Source of the DNA: Fulvivirga maritima
GTDB taxonomy: Bacteria > Bacteroidota > Bacteroidia > Cytophagales > Cyclobacteriaceae
Direction of reading: 5' to 3'
DNA: 64,000 bases
NCBI RefSeq assembly: GCF_021389955.1
Contig: NZ_CP089980.1
Coordinates: 1,673,501-1,737,500, forward strand
Shown: positions 43,647-52,827 of the stretch, in pieces
Numbering within the stretch: position 1 is the first letter of the stretch
Layout of the letters: each line of letters starts with the position of its first letter
Program-made: the position numbers and the translations under genes
The notes under the pieces: generated by a model
What the model was told of the DNA's origin: nothing
What the model saw: the letters and a program-made list of their open reading frames with translations, nothing else
Databases searched by the model: none

Positions 43647-45779
43647 CTATTCTTTTATATCAGCTAAGTCCAGAATAAAAGCATATTCTAAAGCAGTCTC
43701 TTTATAGCGCTGAAATCTACCGGAAGCGCCGCCATGTCCGGCGTCCATATTAGTTTCAAGAAGAATAATATTATCATCTGCTTTTACTTCTCTAAGCTTA
43801 GCTACCCACTTAGCCGGCTCCCAGTATTGTACCTGAGAATCATGAAGGCCGGTAGTTATAAGCATATTAGGGTATTTCTGAGGCTTTACATTATCATATG
43901 GCGAATAAGAAAGCATATAATCATAAGAATCCTTATTGTTAGGATTTCCCCACTCATCATATTCACCTGTAGTAAGAGGAATACTTTCGTCAAGCATAGT
44001 GGTCATTACATCTACAAAAGGAACTGCTGCTACCACACCTTTCCATAAGTCAGGCCTTTGATTTACAATAGCTCCCATTAGCAGACCTCCGGCACTTCCG
44101 CCCATAGCGTATAGCTCATCCTTCTGTGTATACTGCTGATCAACCAAATACTCTGCACAATCTATAAAATCATTAAAAGTATTCTTCTTTTTAAACATTT
44201 TGCCATCTTCATACCACTGACGCCCCATCATTTGGCCTCCTCTTATATGAGCAATAGCATACACAAAACCTCTATCAATAAGGCTTAATCGAACAGAACT
44301 AAAAGAAGGATCTATAGTAGCACCGTAGGAACCGTAACCGTAAAGCAGAGTAGGGTTTCCTGATTCTTTCTTTAATGATTTCTTGTAAACCAAAGAAATA
44401 GGCACCTTCACGCCATCACGAGCAGTAGCAAAAAGTCGTTTAGTTTCGTACTCATCAGGATTATAACCACCCACAACTTCCTGCTGCTTCATCAGCGTTT
44501 TTTCTTTGGTAGCCATGTTATAGTCATAGACAGAATTAGGCGTAGTAAGCGAAGTATAACCATACCTCAGCACCTCAGTATCAAACTCTGGATTAGTACC
44601 TATGTAGGCAGTATACGCCTCTTCGCCGAAGTCAAGATAATGCTCATCTTTGGTATCCTGATTGATTACTCTGAGTTGAGTGAGGCCATTACCTCTTTCT
44701 TCTACAACCAGATATTTTTGAAATACCTCAATCCCTTCCAGGTAAACATCTTCTCGGTGGGCAATTACTTCTTTCCAGTTAGATTTTGCCGTTGAATCTT
44801 CCGGCGTTTCCATCAATCTGAAGTTAGTAGCTTCCCAGTTAGTAACAATATAGAATTTGTCCTCAAAATGCTCAATCATGTATTCAAGCCCTCTTTCTCT
44901 GGGAATAAACTCCTTAAATTCTCCATCAGGAGTATCAGCATTAAGAATGCGGTAATCATTAGTAAGCGTACTTCCAGACCAAATGATTAAATACTTATCC
45001 GACTTGGTTTTATATATACCTGTATAAAAGGTGTCATCATTTTCTTCAAAAATCAGCTCATCGGCAGTATTAGAAGCAAGCTTATGTTTAAATATTTGGT
45101 TTGAACGAAGGGTAGCAGGATCCTTTTTAGTGTAAAATAAGGTCTTATTATCATTAGCCCAGGTACTACCACCGGTAGTGTTGGTAATAGCGGTCTCCAT
45201 AACTACACCTGTTTCCAAATTCTTTACATGAATTGTGTATTGCCTTCTTCCGACAGAATCTACACCGTAAGCCACTAAACGATTGTCTAAGCTAACGTTA
45301 AGACCTCCTACCTGATAGTATTCATGGCCTTCAGCCATTATATTTACGTTGAGCATTACCTCCTCATCATTGTCAAGAGAATCCTGCTTTCTACAGAAAA
45401 TAGGGTATTCCTGACCTTCTTCATATCTGGTGTAATACCAATAGCCGTTACTTTTATAAGGCACTGATTCATCAGTTTGCTTTATTCTGCCTACTATTTC
45501 ATCATATAACTTTTCTTGAAGAGGCTCAGTATGCTTCATTATAGTATCAGTATAAGCATTCTCTGCTTCCAGATAATCAATCACTTTCTGATTTTCACGT
45601 TCATTGAGCCAATAATAATCATCCACTCTTATTTCGCCATGAGCTTCCAACTCCTTCCTTATCTTTTCCGCTTTAGGTGGTATGGGTCTATTCATCGTAT
45701 TTTCCTTTTCAATTTTGTTACACCCCACAAACATACAGCTAATGGCTAAAGGGATAAATATTCGTATTAGTAAATTCAT
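43647..45779 (-). CDS. ptrB: Oligopeptidase B-like S9 serine peptidase (lipoprotein)
   Basis: The 710-residue protein has a lipoprotein signal (LAISCMFVGCNK), a seven-bladed beta-propeller region, and a C-terminal alpha/beta-hydrolase domain with SYGATIDPSFS, GGSAGGLLMGA (nucleophile Ser), Asp in GLHDSQVQYWEPA and His in NMDAGHGGASGR. This is the S9A oligopeptidase B layout; the family cleaves short peptides after basic residues. The lipid anchor suggests periplasmic work. It is the last substantial gene before a 48-residue ORF on the other strand. Confidence 0.93.
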   Translation of the reverse strand: MNLLIRIFIPLAISCMFVGCNKIEKENTMNRPIPPKAEKIRKELEAHGEIRVDDYYWLNERENQKVIDYLEAENAYTDTIMKHTEPLQEKLYDEIVGRIKQTDESVPYKSNGYWYYTRYEEGQEYPIFCRKQDSLDNDEEVMLNVNIMAEGHEYYQVGGLNVSLDNRLVAYGVDSVGRRQYTIHVKNLETGVVMETAITNTTGGSTWANDNKTLFYTKKDPATLRSNQIFKHKLASNTADELIFEENDDTFYTGIYKTKSDKYLIIWSGSTLTNDYRILNADTPDGEFKEFIPRERGLEYMIEHFEDKFYIVTNWEATNFRLMETPEDSTAKSNWKEVIAHREDVYLEGIEVFQKYLVVEERGNGLTQLRVINQDTKDEHYLDFGEEAYTAYIGTNPEFDTEVLRYGYTSLTTPNSVYDYNMATKEKTLMKQQEVVGGYNPDEYETKRLFATARDGVKVPISLVYKKSLKKESGNPTLLYGYGSYGATIDPSFSSVRLSLIDRGFVYAIAHIRGGQMMGRQWYEDGKMFKKKNTFNDFIDCAEYLVDQQYTQKDELYAMGGSAGGLLMGAIVNQRPDLWKGVVAAVPFVDVMTTMLDESIPLTTGEYDEWGNPNNKDSYDYMLSYSPYDNVKPQKYPNMLITTGLHDSQVQYWEPAKWVAKLREVKADDNIILLETNMDAGHGGASGRFQRYKETALEYAFILDLADIKE

Positions 45780-45855
45780 TTTAGATCGATATTATAAACT
45801 GGTTATCAAATTATGATGTTATAAAGAATAAGTACAATTAAATAATTTAAATGGC

Positions 45856-46002
45856 ATGAATAATCATACAAAAGGAAAAAAGAAGAATAAGAACAACACA
45901 AAGGAAAATGAAGATCCACAAGAAACTGATTCAGATGAAACCAACCACTATGGGATACTCCCTAACCATGACATTAAAAAGAACCTCGGTTGCGGCGGAT
46001 AA
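45856..46002 (+). CDS. 48-residue charged protein ending in GCGG
   Basis: From ATG 45856 to TAA 46002 the frame encodes 48 residues: a Lys/Asn-rich start (HTKGKKKNKNNTKENED), an acidic middle (DPQETDSDET) and the C-terminus HYGILPNHDIKKNLGCGG. The ending LPxxDIKKNLGCGG resembles a short conserved tail of small Bacteroidota hypothetical proteins (a recollection, not a search). The coding sequence is flanked by A+T-rich DNA and followed by a TACGTA cluster. No RBS is clear, as is normal for Bacteroidota. The terminal GG and lone Cys are features of carrier-type or modified peptides, but no partner gene is nearby. Confidence 0.62.
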   Translation: MNNHTKGKKKNKNNTKENEDPQETDSDETNHYGILPNHDIKKNLGCGG

Positions 46003-46020
46003 TTGAAGCAAAAAGTCTCC

Positions 46021-46218
46021 TACGTATTAAAACGTGTTTTTATTACGTACGTAAATATTGTACTACGTAATATAAAAACGGATCCAATATACGTATACAC
46101 AACGCTTATCAATTACGTATAATTATTCAAGAATATAAGAGCATCAACAATTAGTAAATATCTTTAAGTTATGATTTTCAGATATTTACAAATATGATTG
46201 ATGATTACAATATACGTA
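46021..46218. repeat. Cluster of seven TACGTA palindromes
   Basis: TACGTA starts at 46021, 46044, 46048, 46064, 46090, 46114 and 46213; two copies overlap in the palindrome TTACGTACGTAA (46043-46054). Chance predicts about one per 4 kb. Spacing of the first six is 23, 4, 16, 26 and 24 bases. The stretch also contains an inverted repeat of about 14 bp (GTTTTTATTACGTA...TACGTAATATAAAAAC, with a two-base bulge). The region 46003-46253 lies between the stops of the 48-residue ORF and the NarL-type regulator and has no other coding sequence. Confidence 0.7.
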
Positions 46219-46253
46219 GATACCTATTGATTAAAATTCAGCTTCTCTATTGG

Positions 46254-46946
46254 TCAATATTTTGTTAATTCCAGCTTTAATGACGGCTCATTTTCTATAG
46301 TATGAAACAGCTCTGAGACATTACTTACTTCTAACTTCTTCATAATATTGAACCTATGAGTTTCTATAGTTCTTATGCTTTTATCTAGCTGTTCGGCTAT
46401 TTCTTTATTAGAAATACCAGAGTAAATAAGTTTTAAAATTTGACGCTCTCTTTTGGTTAGCCCATAATCTATTCTTCTTTCTACCTGTAGTTCAGGAGCC
46501 ATTTGCTGAGCCTTTTTGGCAGAAAGGTAGTTACTTACTAAGATATCAGACACCTCTCCACTTATATACTTCTGACCAGCTGCTACTGTGCCAATAGCTT
46601 TAATTAACTCATCTACACCACAATATTTGAGCAAATAGCCATCAACACCAGCATCAATATACTTGGTTATACTCTTTTCATCTTTCTGAGCAGTAAGTAC
46701 CATAATTGGCAGGTCAGCATAAATTTCTTTAGCACTCTTTACCAAGGCAATACCATCTGAATTAAGCAAGTTATTATCCATGATCAGAAGATCTGGCTTA
46801 AAGCTTGTAAGAGCGCCTATAGCCTCTTTTCCTGCTCCTACATCTGAAGTCACTTCAAATTCAGAATAACTATCTAATAGCATTTTTATGCCTTTTCTCA
46901 CGATCTCATGATCGTCTACCAACATTATTTTTATCACATTCTTCAT
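46254..46946 (-). CDS. NarL/FixJ-family response regulator, orphan
   Basis: The 230-residue protein has a receiver domain (MLVDDHEIVRKGIKMLL) with phospho-acceptor Asp in LLIMDNNLLNSDG and the VLTAQKDEKSITKYIDAGVDGYLLK switch, then a LuxR HTH (LTKRERQILKLIYSGISNKEIAEQL, SIRTIETHRFNIMKKLEVSN). No kinase gene is adjacent, so the cognate sensor is elsewhere. In Bacteroidota such orphans often control surface or stress responses. The upstream region 46947-47524 is long and gene-free. Confidence 0.93.
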   Translation of the reverse strand: MKNVIKIMLVDDHEIVRKGIKMLLDSYSEFEVTSDVGAGKEAIGALTSFKPDLLIMDNNLLNSDGIALVKSAKEIYADLPIMVLTAQKDEKSITKYIDAGVDGYLLKYCGVDELIKAIGTVAAGQKYISGEVSDILVSNYLSAKKAQQMAPELQVERRIDYGLTKRERQILKLIYSGISNKEIAEQLDKSIRTIETHRFNIMKKLEVSNVSELFHTIENEPSLKLELTKY

Positions 46947-47421
46947 ATTCTAACATCATTACTCGTCCATTTCACCCCATATATTCCAGGTTAGCAAATG
47001 GCCAAATTCAATTTAAGATTCCAACAATCCACAACTCCCAATACCAACATCTGCACTTCGCATTTTTCAATCATTTAGCCACTGAAATTGAGCCCAACCC
47101 ATGAAAAATACTGGTCACAAAATTAAGATAAAAAGAAAATTAGACTAAGTATTTTTACTTATTTTTTTATTAGTTTAATTTAGATTAATACGTATTTAAG
47201 TGAAAATTCCGGCCAATATACTTAAAAACACAAAAATATAAGCCTGAAATCAGCATAATATTTCTCACACATAAATAGAAGAAAAAGTCCTCATACAACA
47301 AATAGAGCAACATTTTAGAGCCAATTGAGCAACTCAAAAGAGGCGAAATTTGATACGTAGAAATAGAAAATCCACTACTGAAAAGGAAGGAAAAATAAGA
47401 CCTGAGCCACATGAAAAATCC

Positions 47422-47493
47422 CTAACGCTCTAGGAGGCCACAGAAATTACAGATCCGTACAGAAATGCGTACAGGCGCTCTATGAGCGTTTAG
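47422..47493. repeat. Inverted repeat with internal direct repeats in the 578-bp gene-free region 46947-47524
   Basis: CTAACGCTC (47422-47430) and GAGCGTTTAG (47484-47493) form arms that match except for one extra T. Within the loop, CGTACAG occurs twice, 13 bases apart, and CGCTCTATGAGCG is a short hairpin. The element lies just downstream of the alpha/beta hydrolase stop on the minus strand, where a terminator or small RNA end could be. I see nothing else to support a gene in 46947-47524; an open frame at 47185-47412 is low-complexity and unlikely. Confidence 0.4.
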
Positions 47494-47524
47494 AAATTAA
47501 GACAAAAATAGGGTAGAGGACGAG

Positions 47525-48307
47525 TTATTGAGATACCGAACTAACAAATTCGATAATAGCTTTTTGAGTTGTTTCTGATTTTTCAAACATACCTTTATGC
47601 CCCGTTTCCTCAAGCAATAAAAGGCTTGCACTTTTAGATATGTCGGCCATCTCTTTACTCTTCGCTGCAGGAACTGCGCCATCATTCTCGCCGGCAATAA
47701 TGAGAATAGGCTCCTCAAATTCCCTCATTACATCAGTACGATCATGACGATCTCTCATAGCCTTTGCGTACTGTATAAGCGCCTTTGAATTAGTATTTGA
47801 TACTAAGGCTACAGTTTTATCAATATCGGCACTACAAGCCGCTCTATTGCTTACATAGAACAGCTGCGGTACAAAGGACTCCGCAAAAACCTTTACACCA
47901 TTCTTTTCAACAAAGGTGATAGTTTTATTACGTGTCTCTTTTTTAGTTTCATCATCAGGAAAGGCAGAGGAATGAAAAAGACAGAAGCCCTTTAATCTAT
48001 CAGGGTGATACTTAGCCATAGAAAGTGCAACATAACCACCAAGGCTATGCCCCACCACAATGCATTCTTCTATATTAAGATCATCAAGCCACTCTATGAG
48101 CAACTCAGCAATATCATCAATGGTAAAGTCACCCTCGGGGAGAGGGCTTTCTCCAAAGCCAGGTAAGTCTGGAATAAGTACACGGATGGTTTCAGGCAAT
48201 CCTTCTATAAAGGACTCCCACATCTCTTTGGCCTCACAGTATCCATGTATAAAGACTACCGGAAAGCCATTTCCTTTCTCCAAATACTTAACGGGTGATG
48301 ACGACAT
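47525..48307 (-). CDS. Alpha/beta-fold hydrolase
   Basis: The 260-residue protein has the canonical fold: FIHGYCEAKEMW oxyanion region, nucleophile elbow VGHSLGGYVAL with Ser88, an acid in AGENDGAVPAAKS and catalytic His in EETGHKGMFEKSE. There is no signal peptide. Substrates of this broad family (esters, haloalkanes, epoxides and others) cannot be read from sequence. It follows dxs by three bases on the same strand, so it is cotranscribed with dxs and its activity may be linked to that operon. Confidence 0.9.
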   Translation of the reverse strand: MSSSPVKYLEKGNGFPVVFIHGYCEAKEMWESFIEGLPETIRVLIPDLPGFGESPLPEGDFTIDDIAELLIEWLDDLNIEECIVVGHSLGGYVALSMAKYHPDRLKGFCLFHSSAFPDDETKKETRNKTITFVEKNGVKVFAESFVPQLFYVSNRAACSADIDKTVALVSNTNSKALIQYAKAMRDRHDRTDVMREFEEPILIIAGENDGAVPAAKSKEMADISKSASLLLLEETGHKGMFEKSETTQKAIIEFVSSVSQ

Positions 48308-48310
48308 TCA

Positions 48311-50233
48311 CTAGCGAGCGAGTTCTTTTTCTGAAATTTTTATAACTGTCTTAGCAATACCATCGGCATCAAAACCACATTCTTTATGGAGCTCTAACTG
48401 CTCACCGTGCTCTACAATGGCATCTGGTATACCTAACCTGATCACCTGAGCCTGATAGCCGTTATCTACCATAAATTCAAGTATAGCACTACCAATACCA
48501 CCAGGCAGGCAGCCATCTTCTACAGTTATTACTTTAGAATAGTTCTTGAAAACCTCATGTAAAATATCTTCATCAAGAGGTTTAACGAAACGCATATCAT
48601 AGTGAGCAGGATCTAAACCTTGCTTAGCGAGCTTTTCGCAAGCCTCTACAGCATAGTTTCCTATATGGCCAATAGTTAATATGGCCACTTCCTCACCATC
48701 TTTAATCTTTCTTCCTGTTCCTATCTTCACCTCTTCCATTGGAGTTCTCCAGTTAGGCATAACACCTTGTCCACGAGGATACCTGATGGTAAAGGCTTTC
48801 CCAGCTCTTGGCTTTTGAGAAGTATACATTAGGTTACGAAGCTCAGCTTCATTCATAGGAGAAGCTATGATCATATTAGGAATACAACGCATATAAGCCA
48901 TATCATAGGCTCCGTGGTGTGTAGGCCCATCAGCACCGGCAAATCCCGCTCTATCAAGGCAGAAATTAACTGGCAGATCCTGAATACAAACATCATGGAT
49001 CACCTGATCATAGGCTCTTTGCATAAAGGAGCTGTAAATATTACAGAATGGCACTAATCCCTGACTTGCCAAGCCTGCTGAGAAGGTCACAGCATGTTGC
49101 TCTGCTATACCTACATCAAAAGCACGGTCAGGCATTTCCTTCATCATAATGTTCATAGAAGAACCTGAAGGCATGGCAGGAGTAATACCCATTATATCTT
49201 TATTCTTACGCGCCAGCTCTACTAAGGTATGACCAAACACATCCTGATATTTAGGTGGCTGAGGCGTTTCATATACTTTCTTCCTTATTTCGCCGGTCAC
49301 TTTATCAAATTTACCCGGTGCATGCCAGGTAGTCTGATTTCCGTTTTCAGCAGGGGCATACCCTTTACCTTTCATGGTAACACAGTGGAGTATTTTAGGC
49401 CCTTTAATATCTTTCAGGTCTTCCATCACGCTTACCAGATGATTGACATCATGGCCATCAACAGGCCCAAAATAGCGTAGATTTAATGACTCGAACATAT
49501 TGCTCTGACTGAGCAAAAATGATTTTATACTGTTTTCTACCTTTGAAATAATCTCTCTGGCATTAGGCCCGAATTTGCTAACCTTGCCAAGAATTTTCCA
49601 CACATCATCTTTTACTTTATTATAAGTATGTGAGGTAGTAATATCAGTAAGATAGTCTTTTAAAGCCCCAACATTAGGGTCTATAGACATACAGTTGTCA
49701 TTAAGAACTATCAGTAAATTTGTATTAGAAACTCCGGCATGATTCATAGCTTCAAAAGCCAGGCCACCAGTCATGGCACCATCGCCAATTACGGCTATAT
49801 GCTGCTTTTCTTCCAAGCCCTTATATTTAGAAGCTGCAGCCATACCTAGCGCTGCAGAGATAGAAGTAGAAGAGTGACCTACTCCGAAAGAATCATACTC
49901 ACTTTCCTTCATTTTAGGGAAACCAGAGATTCCTTTATAGATCCTATTAGTATGAAAAGTATCTCTTCTGCCAGTGAGAATTTTATGCCCATAAGCCTGA
50001 TGCCCCACATCCCACACCAATTGATCTTTAGGTGTGTTAAACACATAGTGCAAAGCTACGGTGAGTTCTACCACCCCCAGGCTCGCACCGAAATGGCCAC
50101 CATACACAGAAACATTATCAATGATAAAATGTCTCAACTCATCACAAAGTCTTACCAGCTGCGTTTGATCTAAATTTTTTAAATCATCCGGGCTATTAAT
50201 AGTGGCTAAAAGTTTTCCGGGCTCAATTAACAT
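48311..50233 (-). CDS. dxs: 1-deoxy-D-xylulose-5-phosphate synthase
   Basis: The 640-residue thiamine enzyme has the TPP-binding motif GDGAMTGGLAFEAMNHAG...NDN, the N-terminal GHFGASLGVVELTVALHYVF and VWDVGHQAYGHKILTGRRD, and a central transketolase domain with DRAGFAGADGPTHHGAYDMAY. It condenses pyruvate and glyceraldehyde 3-phosphate in the first step of the MEP isoprenoid pathway. The length is normal. It is the first gene of a pair with the alpha/beta hydrolase. Confidence 0.97.
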   Translation of the reverse strand: MLIEPGKLLATINSPDDLKNLDQTQLVRLCDELRHFIIDNVSVYGGHFGASLGVVELTVALHYVFNTPKDQLVWDVGHQAYGHKILTGRRDTFHTNRIYKGISGFPKMKESEYDSFGVGHSSTSISAALGMAAASKYKGLEEKQHIAVIGDGAMTGGLAFEAMNHAGVSNTNLLIVLNDNCMSIDPNVGALKDYLTDITTSHTYNKVKDDVWKILGKVSKFGPNAREIISKVENSIKSFLLSQSNMFESLNLRYFGPVDGHDVNHLVSVMEDLKDIKGPKILHCVTMKGKGYAPAENGNQTTWHAPGKFDKVTGEIRKKVYETPQPPKYQDVFGHTLVELARKNKDIMGITPAMPSGSSMNIMMKEMPDRAFDVGIAEQHAVTFSAGLASQGLVPFCNIYSSFMQRAYDQVIHDVCIQDLPVNFCLDRAGFAGADGPTHHGAYDMAYMRCIPNMIIASPMNEAELRNLMYTSQKPRAGKAFTIRYPRGQGVMPNWRTPMEEVKIGTGRKIKDGEEVAILTIGHIGNYAVEACEKLAKQGLDPAHYDMRFVKPLDEDILHEVFKNYSKVITVEDGCLPGGIGSAILEFMVDNGYQAQVIRLGIPDAIVEHGEQLELHKECGFDADGIAKTVIKISEKELAR

Positions 50234-50377
50234 CAGAAAAAATGGGTTTGTAACTCATAAACAATAACTCAATGTAACTGTTTTGTAAACCTATTGCAAA
50301 TGAAGCAATGTTTCTAACAGAGAAGGTGTAAATTTACATTTTTTTTGGCAACAGGGTATTATTTGACCTTTAAGTAA

Positions 50378-50385
50378 TATCTTTG
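50378..50385 (+). promoter_or_regulatory. Candidate -7 box of scpA
   Basis: TATCTTTG matches TAnnTTTG and lies 36 bases upstream of the TTG start of scpA. A TTTG at 50362-50365 is too close (12-base spacer) to count as a standard -33 box. Confidence 0.45.
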
Positions 50386-50421
50386 AACTAGTTCATTTAT
50401 GATCAATAAAGCAGATTTATT

Positions 50422-51171
50422 TTGAGTTTTGAAATAAAATTACCCCTTTTTGAAGGTCCTTTTGACCTGCTGCTTTTCTTCATTGAGAGAGATGAGCTGG
50501 ATATTCATGATATTCCTATTTCCAAAATCACGAATGATTTTTTAGACTATCTGCATCATTTAGAGCAAATGAATATAGAGGTGGCCAGTGAATTTATTCT
50601 GGTAGCCGCTACACTTATGCGCATAAAGTCTAAGCTTTTACTCCCAAGACCTCAGTTAGATGACGAAGGAAATGAGATTGACCCCAGGGAAGAGCTCGTA
50701 AAGCACCTACTGGAGTATAAAAAATACAAATCTGTTATTGAGCAACTCAAAAACATGGAGGAAGCTCAGATCAGTAAGGAGAAAAGAGGAAATATAGCCA
50801 AAGAAGTACGTTCTCTGTCAGAAACCATTAATGTAGAAGCTGAAATTCAGGACCTTGATTTATACAAACTACTGAGGGTATTTCAGCGGGTTATAGAGCG
50901 TTATGAAATAGAGCAGAATAAGCCTACTCATGAAGTCATCCAATATCCATACACTATTGCCAGCCAAAAAGATTTTATAGTTCATGAACTTGGTAAATCT
51001 CCCCGTCTGGCTTTTTCTACTGTGATAGAACATGATCCTAATAAAATAGCGGTTATATTCAATTTCCTGGCCATTTTAGAATTGCTACAGCTCAATATCA
51101 TTACCATGCACATAGGAGAGGGGTTCAATAATTTTTGGATAGAGAAGTTAGAGGAGGTTGCAGCAGAGTAA
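50422..51171 (+). CDS. scpA: Segregation and condensation protein A
   Basis: The 249-residue kleisin subunit begins SFEIKLPLFEGPFDLLLFF, the family's hallmark, with a TTG start; an upstream ATG is in another frame. It continues RDELDIHDIPISKITNDFL, a middle part LRVFQRVIERYEIE and a C-terminal winged helix FLAILELLQLNIITMHIGEG. ScpA bridges SMC heads with ScpB (7516). The gene is immediately followed by a YbhN-like gene whose ATG touches its stop. Confidence 0.95.
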   Translation: MSFEIKLPLFEGPFDLLLFFIERDELDIHDIPISKITNDFLDYLHHLEQMNIEVASEFILVAATLMRIKSKLLLPRPQLDDEGNEIDPREELVKHLLEYKKYKSVIEQLKNMEEAQISKEKRGNIAKEVRSLSETINVEAEIQDLDLYKLLRVFQRVIERYEIEQNKPTHEVIQYPYTIASQKDFIVHELGKSPRLAFSTVIEHDPNKIAVIFNFLAILELLQLNIITMHIGEGFNNFWIEKLEEVAAE

Positions 51172-52218
51172 ATGAATCTTGATACTCAAAAAATATTAAA
51201 AACACTTAACCCTAATAAAATCTGGGTTCCTGCTGTTATAAGTTTAGGTTTCGTCGCCTTTAAAATATTTACCGATGACACCTTTACACCACAAAAGCTC
51301 AACCTGATTTTTCAGGCTAGGGTTATACCTGTTATATTAGCTTTTGCCGTACTATTCATCAAAGATGCTGCTTACGTATATCGGATTAGAACGCTAACTA
51401 ATAAAGATCTTTCATGGGGAAGTAGCATATATGTTATTATCCTTTGGGAATTTGCTTCAGCAGTTACCCCATCAGTAGTAGGAGGCACGGCTGTGGCAGT
51501 CTTTATATTACTAAAGGAAGGGATCAACTTAGGCAAATCACTTGCCTACACCTTACTAACAGCCATTCTGGATAACCTGTTCTTTGTAATTTTTGCACCT
51601 ATAGCCCTATTACTCATTGGAGCGAGCAGTTTTCCAGACTTTGAGGGCACTTTAAAAGGCCTTTTTATTACAAGCTATTCTCTGATTGCCATCTATACTT
51701 TTGTGATGGCATTTGCGCTCTTTTTAAGACCTAGAATCTTCAAATGGATCCTTATTAAGATAACATCAATAAAATTCCTGAGAAGATGGCGCTATGCCGC
51801 CTATCAGCATGGTAATGAGGTAATGTGGGCCTCTACTCTGATCAGAGGAAAGCAAAAAAGATATTGGTTTAAAATTATAGCATCTACTATTGTAGCCTGG
51901 GTAGCCAGGTATGCTATTCTCAACTTCATTATAAGCGCCTATACAAATGGCTTGGGTCTTACTGACCATCTACTCATTCTAGGCAAACACCTAATCCTAT
52001 GGATAGTAATGCTGGTATCACCCACTCCTGGTGGTAGTGGCCTAGCCGAAGAGTTTTTCATTAAACTATTTGATGGCTATTTGGTGGAATTTACACTGGG
52101 AACAACATTATTCTGGAGGCTGATCACATACTATCCTTACCTGATTGGTGGAGCCGTGGTATTACCAAGATGGATCAAAAAAGTGTTTTACAAAAAGCCA
52201 AAAGCAGAAGAAGAATAG
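51172..52218 (+). CDS. YbhN/AglD-like lysylphosphatidylglycerol synthase TM-region protein
   Basis: The 348-residue protein has eight or so hydrophobic helices and the family's marks: VIPVILAFAVLFIKDAAYVYR near the N-terminus, ITSAVTPS-type WEFASAVTPSVVGGTAVAVFIL in the second third, and a C-terminal LVSPTPGGSGLAEEFF. UPF0104/DUF2156-type membrane proteins of this sort are flippase-like; the best studied is MprF, which flips lysyl-lipids. Whether this one flips a lipid is unknown. It starts directly after scpA. Confidence 0.85.
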   Translation: MNLDTQKILKTLNPNKIWVPAVISLGFVAFKIFTDDTFTPQKLNLIFQARVIPVILAFAVLFIKDAAYVYRIRTLTNKDLSWGSSIYVIILWEFASAVTPSVVGGTAVAVFILLKEGINLGKSLAYTLLTAILDNLFFVIFAPIALLLIGASSFPDFEGTLKGLFITSYSLIAIYTFVMAFALFLRPRIFKWILIKITSIKFLRRWRYAAYQHGNEVMWASTLIRGKQKRYWFKIIASTIVAWVARYAILNFIISAYTNGLGLTDHLLILGKHLILWIVMLVSPTPGGSGLAEEFFIKLFDGYLVEFTLGTTLFWRLITYYPYLIGGAVVLPRWIKKVFYKKPKAEEE

Positions 52219-52233
52219 GAATTATTAAACTCC

Positions 52234-52827
52234 TTATTCATTCATAAAAGCTTCATGGAGCTGAAGTAGTTGAGGTAAAAGCATTATTGTCTCATTATTA
52301 TTTACTGTATAGTCAGACTTTTGCTGTCTTTCCTCTTCAGGCATTTGTTTCTTAATAATTGCTTTAATCTCCTCTTCTTTCCTGAACTTATCCCTTCCTA
52401 TAACACGCTTAATTCTAAGTGCTTCTGAAGCATAAACATTAATGACTTTATCAAGCATTTTATGAGAGCCTGACTCAAACATTATGGCGGCCTCTTTAAT
52501 TACATAAGGATAGGTTTGTGCTTCCACCCAGCTAGTATAATCTTTTCCTACCCTTGGGTGAATAATATGATTAAGCTGAGTAAGTTTTTCAGGATCGTTA
52601 AAGACAATATTCGCTATGAAAGGCCTATCCAAATGTCCATTTTTATAAGCCTCCTTGCCAAAAAGAGTAGTTATTTCCTCCACTATTTCCGGATCATTAT
52701 CGGTAAGCCATTTGCCTCTTTGATCTGCATTATAAACGGGAACTCCTAAAGCCGCAAATACTTGACAAATAAGGCTTTTACCAGAGCCTATGCCACCGGT
52801 AACACCGACCTGATAAGGTCTATTCAT
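52234..52827 (-). CDS. coaE: Dephospho-CoA kinase
   Basis: The 197-residue enzyme has the P-loop GVTGGIGSGKSLICQVF at its N-terminus, the substrate-binding HPRVGKDYTSWVE and the DKVINVYASEALRIKRVIGRD lid region. It phosphorylates dephospho-CoA, the last step of coenzyme A synthesis. It overlaps the upstream YbbR gene by eight bases, so it is the end of the nusB-to-coaE run. Confidence 0.94.
   Translation of the reverse strand: MNRPYQVGVTGGIGSGKSLICQVFAALGVPVYNADQRGKWLTDNDPEIVEEITTLFGKEAYKNGHLDRPFIANIVFNDPEKLTQLNHIIHPRVGKDYTSWVEAQTYPYVIKEAAIMFESGSHKMLDKVINVYASEALRIKRVIGRDKFRKEEEIKAIIKKQMPEEERQQKSDYTVNNNETIMLLPQLLQLHEAFMNE

Noticed and set aside
47185-47412. 75-residue minus-strand frame in the gene-free region
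   Set aside because: Low-complexity Phe/Ser/Leu-rich translation of A+T-rich DNA, with no start context and no domain.
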